From the NCBI GenBank assembly GCA_024763505.1, contig JANTFI010000016.1, forward strand, positions 1-35,041: a stretch of 35,041 nucleotides of DNA, read 5' to 3'. The stretch comes from Gammaproteobacteria bacterium. GTDB lineage: Bacteria; Pseudomonadota; Gammaproteobacteria; GCA-001735895. The notes under the pieces were generated by a model, which made no database searches, was not told the origin of the DNA, and saw only the letters and a list, made by a program, of their open reading frames with translations. This document shows, one piece after another, positions 31,353 through 35,041 of this stretch. The position numbers and the translations under genes are program-made. The stretch's first letter is position 1; each line of letters opens with the position of its first letter.

Positions 31353-32756
31353 TTAATAACGGTAATGTTCGGCTTTGTACGGGCCATCCACCGGTACGCT
31401 GATGTAATCCGCCTGGTCCGGTGTCAGCGTGGTTAACTTGGCGCCGATTTTTTCCAGATGCAACCGCGCGACTTCTTCATCGAGTTTCTTCGGCAGCGTG
31501 TAGACTTCATTGCGGTACTGTTCCGGTTGGCAAAACAATTCGATTTGCGCCAGTGTCTGGTTGGTGAAAGAGTTCGACATGACGAAACTCGGGTGACCGG
31601 TAGCGCAACCGAGATTGACCAGACGGCCTTCCGCCAGCAGGGTGATGCGCTTGCCATCCGGAAAGATGATGTGGTCGACCTGTGGCTTGACGTTTTCCCA
31701 CTGGTACTGGCGCAGTGAAGCGACATCGATTTCATTGTCGAAGTGACCGATGTTGCAAACGATGGCTTCGTTTTTCATCTGCACCATGTGGTCATGGTTG
31801 ATGACATTGAAATTACCGGTTGTGGTGACGAAAATATCCGCTTCCTTGCAAGCATCATCCATTTGCACCACGCGATAACCTTCCATTGCCGCCTGCAAAG
31901 CGCAAATCGGATCAATTTCGGTCACCCATACGGTTGCTCCGAGGCCGCGCAACGACTGTGCGCAACCCTTGCCGACATCGCCATATCCAAGCACCAGTGC
32001 AATCTTGCCCGCGATCATGACATCGGTAGCGCGTTTGATGCCATCGACCAGCGATTCACGGCAGCCATAGAGGTTGTCGAACTTGGATTTGGTGACCGAA
32101 TCATTGACGTTGAAAGCGGGAAAGGGTAACTCGCCATTGGCTTGCATCTGGTATAACCGATGCACGCCGGTGGTGGTTTCTTCAGTAACACCACGGATAT
32201 TGGCGAGGCGGGTAGAATACCAGTCCGGCTCGGTTTTCAGGCGTTCCCGAATCGCGCCATACAGGACGACTTCTTCTTCGCTGCCGGGGTTGTCGAGTAC
32301 GCTGATGTCTATTTCAGCCTTGCTGCCGAGAATCAGTAACAGCGTGGCGTCACCACCATCGTCCAAAATCATGTTAGGTGTTCCGCCATCGGACCATTCC
32401 ATGATCTTGTGCGTGTACTGCCAGTACTCTTCGAGTGTCTCTCCCTTGTAGGCGAATACCGGAATGCCGGAATCGGCAATCGCGGCGGCGGCGTGGTCCT
32501 GAGTCGAAAAGATATTGCAGGAAGCCCAACGCACTTCGGCGCCGAGCGCGATCAGAGTTTCGATCAACACGGCGGTCTGGATGGTCATGTGCAGTGAACC
32601 GGCGATGCGTGCGCCCTTCAGCGGTTGCTCGGCACCGTATTTTCCGCGCAGCGATACCAGACCGGGCATTTCGGTTTCGGCGATTTTGATTTCCTTGCGG
32701 CCCCAGTCGGCCAGAGAAAGATCGGCTATGATGGATTCGGATGGATGTGCGTTCAT
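31353..32756 (-). CDS. ahcY: Adenosylhomocysteinase (SAH hydrolase)
   Basis: A 467-residue NAD-dependent enzyme splitting S-adenosylhomocysteine into adenosine and homocysteine, which relieves product inhibition of methyltransferases. Substrate-domain segments [38 protein letters not shown] and [13 protein letters not shown], the NAD loop [15 protein letters not shown], and the C-terminal [21 protein letters not shown] and YKAEHYRY end are all typical, including the insertion found in many bacterial forms. I chose ATG 32756, with AGG in the upstream leader; the open frame beyond it runs through riboswitch sequence. Regulation by an upstream SAH riboswitch is directly visible. Confidence 0.98.
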   Translation of the reverse strand: MNAHPSESIIADLSLADWGRKEIKIAETEMPGLVSLRGKYGAEQPLKGARIAGSLHMTIQTAVLIETLIALGAEVRWASCNIFSTQDHAAAAIADSGIPVFAYKGETLEEYWQYTHKIMEWSDGGTPNMILDDGGDATLLLILGSKAEIDISVLDNPGSEEEVVLYGAIRERLKTEPDWYSTRLANIRGVTEETTTGVHRLYQMQANGELPFPAFNVNDSVTKSKFDNLYGCRESLVDGIKRATDVMIAGKIALVLGYGDVGKGCAQSLRGLGATVWVTEIDPICALQAAMEGYRVVQMDDACKEADIFVTTTGNFNVINHDHMVQMKNEAIVCNIGHFDNEIDVASLRQYQWENVKPQVDHIIFPDGKRITLLAEGRLVNLGCATGHPSFVMSNSFTNQTLAQIELFCQPEQYRNEVYTLPKKLDEEVARLHLEKIGAKLTTLTPDQADYISVPVDGPYKAEHYRY

Positions 32757-32763
32757 AAAAAGT

Positions 32764-32776
32764 ACCTGCGTCAGGT
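32764..32776 (-). promoter_or_regulatory. Hairpin containing the ahcY ribosome-binding sequence
   Basis: ACCTG (32776-32772) and CAGGT (32768-32764) form a 5-bp hairpin with a 3-base loop on the ahcY mRNA. The AGG in its 3' arm, 8 bases before the ATG, is the best ribosome-binding candidate. The hairpin lies just downstream of the riboswitch pseudoknot strand and may be its expression platform, controlling translation initiation. Confidence 0.5.
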
Positions 32777-32786
32777 GAAAATTTAT

Positions 32787-32880
32787 GAGCGCCGTTGATT
32801 CAGACCGGTGCAAAGAATGTCCGGTATCAACCTGCTGCGAGCCTGGCAGAATCGAATCTGTCGCAACGCTCCTCGCGGCA
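32787..32880 (-). promoter_or_regulatory. SAH (S-adenosylhomocysteine) riboswitch
   Basis: The ahcY leader carries the SAH riboswitch core. Read on the minus strand: GCGAGGAGCGTTGC (32876-32863), GCCAGGCTCGC (32847-32837) and AACGGCGCTC (32796-32787), matching the published consensus blocks GAGGAGCG..TGC, CCAGGCTCG and AACGGCGCTC. P1 forms between TGCxGCGAG (32880-32872) and CTCGCxGCA (32841-32833). P2 is CAGA/TCTG around 32860-32847. The pseudoknot P4 pairs GAGCG (32871-32867) with CGCTC (32791-32787). A variable hairpin ACCGG/CCGGT lies between P1 and P4. Known members bind SAH and turn on ahcY; placement 31 bases before the ahcY ATG agrees. Confidence 0.94.
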
Positions 32881-32891
32881 AGCGCCTCGCG
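32863..32891 (-). repeat. Tandem imperfect duplication of the SAH aptamer 5' strand
   Basis: Immediately 5' of the aptamer core strand CGCGAGGAGCGTTGC (32877-32863, minus strand) is CGCGAGGCGCTTGC (32891-32878), a near copy differing by a one-base gap and about two substitutions. The upstream copy also forms a hairpin with GCCTC at 32899-32895 through its GAGGC. It could compete for the P1 3' strand. This, with the candidate promoter just upstream, accounts for much of the 311-base gap between ahcY and metK. Confidence 0.7.
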
Positions 32892-32916
32892 ATGGAGGCA
32901 ATCAAAAGGTGTTTAT

Positions 32917-32946
32917 AGTCTAGCCCGAAGAAAAATCATTTGTAAA
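32917..32946 (-). promoter_or_regulatory. Candidate sigma-70 promoter for ahcY-metF-rsmE
   Basis: On the minus strand TTTACA (32946-32941) and TAGACT (32922-32917) are spaced by 18 bases, predicting a transcript start near 32909, about 30 bases before the riboswitch P1 stem. TATAAA overlaps just downstream as an alternative -10. The location suits the riboswitch leader; the match to consensus is only moderate. Confidence 0.4.
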
Positions 32947-33002
32947 GTTCCGATTAAGTACAACCTGTCGGTGCTGGTTGATTCGGGCGCTGGGCCTTGT
33001 TG

Positions 33003-33033
33003 TCGGCTTGCGATAACGATGGTCGCAGGCCGA
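33003..33033. other. Long hairpin between metK and ahcY
   Basis: TCGGCTTGCGA (33003-33013) and TCGCAGGCCGA (33023-33033) pair over 11 positions with one mismatch that is a G-U or A-C pair depending on strand, around a 9-base loop. It is 35-65 bases downstream of the metK stop. No T-run follows on either strand, so it is not a standard intrinsic terminator; it may protect or process the metK mRNA 3' end. A smaller CGCCT/AGGCG hairpin lies at about 33041-33058. Confidence 0.5.
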
Positions 33034-33067
33034 TGTATCAGACGCCTCTATTCAGGCGGAGACAGAA

Positions 33068-34237
33068 CTATAGCCCGGCCGCATCCTTCAGGGCTTCTGC
33101 ACGGTCGGTTTTTTCCCAGCTGAATTCTGCTTCTTCGCGACCGAAGTGGCCATATGCCGCAGTTTGCCGGTAGATTGGCCGAACCAGGTCGAGCATTTGC
33201 TGAATGCCGTACGGAGTCAGATCGAAGTGGTGTTTGACCAGCTCTTCGATACGTGCATCCTCGATCTTGCCGGTGCCGAAGGTTTCGACCCGGATCGAGG
33301 TCGGTTCTGCCACGCCGATCGCATAAGATACCTGGATTTCACAGCGATCGGCCAGCCCGGCCGCGACTACATTCTTGGCTACATAGCGTCCGGCATAAGC
33401 GGCCGAGCGATCAACCTTGGAAGGGTCTTTGCCGGAGAATGCGCCGCCACCGTGCCGCGCCATGCCGCCATAGGTATCGACGATAATCTTGCGTCCGGTC
33501 AGACCGCAGTCGCCGACCGGCCCGCCGATAACAAATTTGCCGGTCGGGTTGATGTGAATCAGGGTGTCGGGCGTGATCCAGCTTTCCGGCATCACTGGTT
33601 TGATAATGTTTTCCAGCACGGCTTCGTACAGATGCGCCTGATCGATATCCGGGTCATGCTGGGTCGAAAGAACGATGGCTTCAGCGCCTGTCACCTGGCC
33701 GTCCTCATAGCGCAGTGTGACCTGGCTCTTGGCATCCGGGCGCAACCACGGCAAGACATGGGTTTTGCGCATTTCGGCCTGGCGCTGGACCAGACGGTGC
33801 GAAAAGGTAATCGGTGCGGGCATCAGAACATCGGTTTCATTGGACGCGTAACCGAACATCATGCCCTGATCGCCGGCACCCTGCTTTTCCGGTGCTTCGC
33901 GATCGACGCCCTGGGCAATATCGCTGGATTGCTTGCCGATCAACGAGATCACCGCGCAGGTCGAGCCGTCAAAACCGACATCCGAACTGGTGTAACCGAT
34001 ATCACATATCACTTCGCGCACCAGGTCATCCAGATCGACCCAGGCTTCCGTGGTGATTTCACCGGCAACGATAGCCGCACCGGTCTTGACCATGGTTTCG
34101 CAAGCGACTCGGGCATGTTCCGGGTTCGGATCCTTGGACAGGATGGCATCGAGGATGGCGTCGGAAATCTGATCGGCGACCTTGTCAGGGTGGCCTTCCG
34201 AAACGGATTCCGAGGTGAACAGAGTGCTGTCAGACAT
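33068..34237 (-). CDS. metK: S-adenosylmethionine synthetase
   Basis: A 389-residue enzyme making SAM from methionine and ATP. The N terminus [23 protein letters not shown] is diagnostic. Other signatures are [12 protein letters not shown], the methionine-binding loop region, [45 protein letters not shown] and the C-terminal YGHFGR. The frame is open to 34306, but ATG 34237 begins the family sequence. The leader between the candidate promoter and the ATG is about 27 bases, too short for a SAM riboswitch. It is divergent from tkt, as in Pseudomonas, and lies upstream of the ahcY group. Confidence 0.98.
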   Translation of the reverse strand: MSDSTLFTSESVSEGHPDKVADQISDAILDAILSKDPNPEHARVACETMVKTGAAIVAGEITTEAWVDLDDLVREVICDIGYTSSDVGFDGSTCAVISLIGKQSSDIAQGVDREAPEKQGAGDQGMMFGYASNETDVLMPAPITFSHRLVQRQAEMRKTHVLPWLRPDAKSQVTLRYEDGQVTGAEAIVLSTQHDPDIDQAHLYEAVLENIIKPVMPESWITPDTLIHINPTGKFVIGGPVGDCGLTGRKIIVDTYGGMARHGGGAFSGKDPSKVDRSAAYAGRYVAKNVVAAGLADRCEIQVSYAIGVAEPTSIRVETFGTGKIEDARIEELVKHHFDLTPYGIQQMLDLVRPIYRQTAAYGHFGREEAEFSWEKTDRAEALKDAAGL

Positions 34238-34270
34238 AATGCAAAACCGGGAGATAAATTTGGGGGGGAC

Positions 34271-34301
34271 ATTATATAGGCCAAGCGAGTTGCTTGCGCA
34301 A
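34271..34301 (-). promoter_or_regulatory. Candidate metK promoter
   Basis: A perfect TATAAT is at 34276-34271 on the minus strand, giving a start site near 34264. TTGCGC at 34301-34296 could serve as -35 with a 19-base spacer (17 if TATATA is the -10). CAAGC (34282-34286) and GCTTG (34292-34296) form an inverted repeat inside the spacer, where a repressor would block polymerase. Confidence 0.5.
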
Positions 34302-34334
34302 CCCAATCGGTTTGTTCATTAAAAAAATTTCACT

Positions 34335-34369
34335 GGCTATAGCCTGAATTGATACCGCGATAATCAATT
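34335..34369. promoter_or_regulatory. Inverted repeats in the metK/tkt divergent region
   Basis: The 313-base gap between metK and tkt contains a perfect 10-base palindrome GGCTATAGCC (34335-34344) followed by AATTGAT (34347-34353) and ATCAATT (34363-34369), inverted around nine bases. The second resembles the dyad form of LysR-type sites but I cannot assign a regulator. The rest of the gap, 34370-34550, is T-rich, with no gene visible; the tkt promoter could not be placed with confidence. Confidence 0.4.
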
Positions 34370-34550
34370 TAAGTTGCTGAAAATCGGTTTCTGCGCGAGA
34401 ATAGCGCGCCTTTAGTCTTGTCCAGGGTCGGTTTTAGAATATTTTGTTCTGAACTTATCCTCGCCAAGTATTTGATTTTTTTATTGTTTTTCAGCTCGGC
34501 CACGGTTTTTCGGGCGACTGGAAGCCATTTTTTATTGTTAGGAGAAAGCT

Positions 34551-35041
34551 ATGCCATCTCGTCGAGATCTTGCAAATGCTATTCGTGCGCTGAGTATGGA
34601 CGCTGTCCAGAAAGCGAATTCAGGTCACCCCGGTGCCCCTATGGGTATGGCTGACATTGCAGAAGTTTTGTGGAACGACCATTTGAAACATAACCCGGCC
34701 AATCCCAAATGGTATGATCGCGACCGCTTTGTCCTGTCAAACGGACATGGCTCCATGCTGATTTACTCTTTGTTGCATCTCAGCGGCTATGACCTCAGCA
34801 TTGATGATCTGAAAAACTTCCGTCAGTTGCATTCCAAGACACCGGGCCACCCGGAGTATGGCTACACACCGGGTGTTGAAACCACTACCGGCCCGCTCGG
34901 ACAAGGTATCACCAATGGTGTTGGCATGGCGATTGCCGAGCGCGCACTGGCTGCGCAATTCAATAAAGACGGCCACAATATCGTCGATCACAAGACTTAT
35001 GTTTTCCTCGGTGATGGATGCCTGATGGAGGGCATTTCGCA
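34551..35041 (+). CDS. tkt: Transketolase, N-terminal part
   Basis: The gene runs off the right edge; 163 complete N-terminal codons are visible. [20 protein letters not shown] starts the thiamine-diphosphate-binding PP domain. [63 protein letters not shown] and the beginning of the thiamine-diphosphate/metal motif, [10 protein letters not shown] (GDG), are typical of transketolase, which moves two-carbon units in the pentose phosphate or Calvin cycles. The start is ATG 34551 with TAGGAG about 7 bases upstream, one of the best ribosome sites in the window. Divergent from metK. Confidence 0.96.
   Translation, partial: MPSRRDLANAIRALSMDAVQKANSGHPGAPMGMADIAEVLWNDHLKHNPANPKWYDRDRFVLSNGHGSMLIYSLLHLSGYDLSIDDLKNFRQLHSKTPGHPEYGYTPGVETTTGPLGQGITNGVGMAIAERALAAQFNKDGHNIVDHKTYVFLGDGCLMEGIS

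Noticed and set aside
32785-33123. 112-codon cysteine-containing plus-strand ORF between ahcY and metK
   Set aside because: It runs antisense through the SAH riboswitch and into metK, has no ribosome site and no recognisable domain.
34238-34270. SAM riboswitch upstream of metK
   Set aside because: The leader downstream of the candidate TATAAT is about 27 bases, and no SAM riboswitch core sequence was seen.
33146-34279. 377-codon open frame on the plus strand opposite metK
   Set aside because: It is a mirror frame of the highly conserved metK gene; the translation resembles no protein family.
34393-34409. GCGCG/CGCGC hairpin before tkt as a terminator
   Set aside because: Only five pairs, no T-run, and no gene reads into it from either side.

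Overview
The window looks like chromosomal core DNA of a gammaproteobacterium. Gene order follows the Pseudomonas aeruginosa block yggT-proC-yggS / pilT-pilU ... pyrC'-pyrB-pyrR-ruvX-algH-tonB-gshB / pilG-pilH-pilI-pilJ-chpA very closely. It is probably not Pseudomonas: the glutamate-cysteine ligase is of the Acidithiobacillus type, an apbE gene sits inside the block, pilK and chpB are absent, and a third PilT-family ATPase gene is present. I see no tRNA, rRNA, insertion sequence, prophage or CRISPR array. Base composition is even and coding density is high.

Layout. Positions 1-6441 hold a partial Ser/Thr kinase, a thioredoxin-like gene, a secreted lipase-like hydrolase, a DUF2288 gene, oxyR, a divergent TerB-like gene, a DUF4426 gene and the yggS-proC-yggT-yggU operon. 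Positions 6532-10871 hold pilT, pilU, a second pilU-like ATPase gene and an EamA-type exporter, all on +. Positions 10877-19397 form one tight leftward series: gshA-gshB-apbE-tonB-like-algH-ruvX-pyrR-pyrB-pyrC'-P-loop ATPase. Positions 19626-29695 carry the rightward type IV pilus chemosensory operon pilG-pilH-pilI-pilJ-chpA-chpC-like. Positions 29758-34237 are leftward: metK, then ahcY-metF-rsmE behind an S-adenosylhomocysteine (SAH) riboswitch. A partial transketolase gene starts at 34551.

Two themes connect the genes. The first is type IV pilus retraction and its control: PilT-family motors, the Pil-Chp signalling array that probably sets pilus activity, and a TonB3-like protein whose P. 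aeruginosa counterpart is linked to twitching. The second is the methyl cycle: MetK makes SAM, methyltransferases including RsmE convert it to SAH, AhcY removes SAH, and MetF supplies methyl groups. The SAH riboswitch in front of ahcY ties AhcY production to SAH level.

The most distinctive observations are the three-gene PilT/PilU/PilU-like cluster, the Pil-Chp operon without adaptation enzymes, and a tandem imperfect copy of the 5' core strand of the SAH aptamer next to the real one. Several perfect inverted repeats in intergenic DNA are unassigned.
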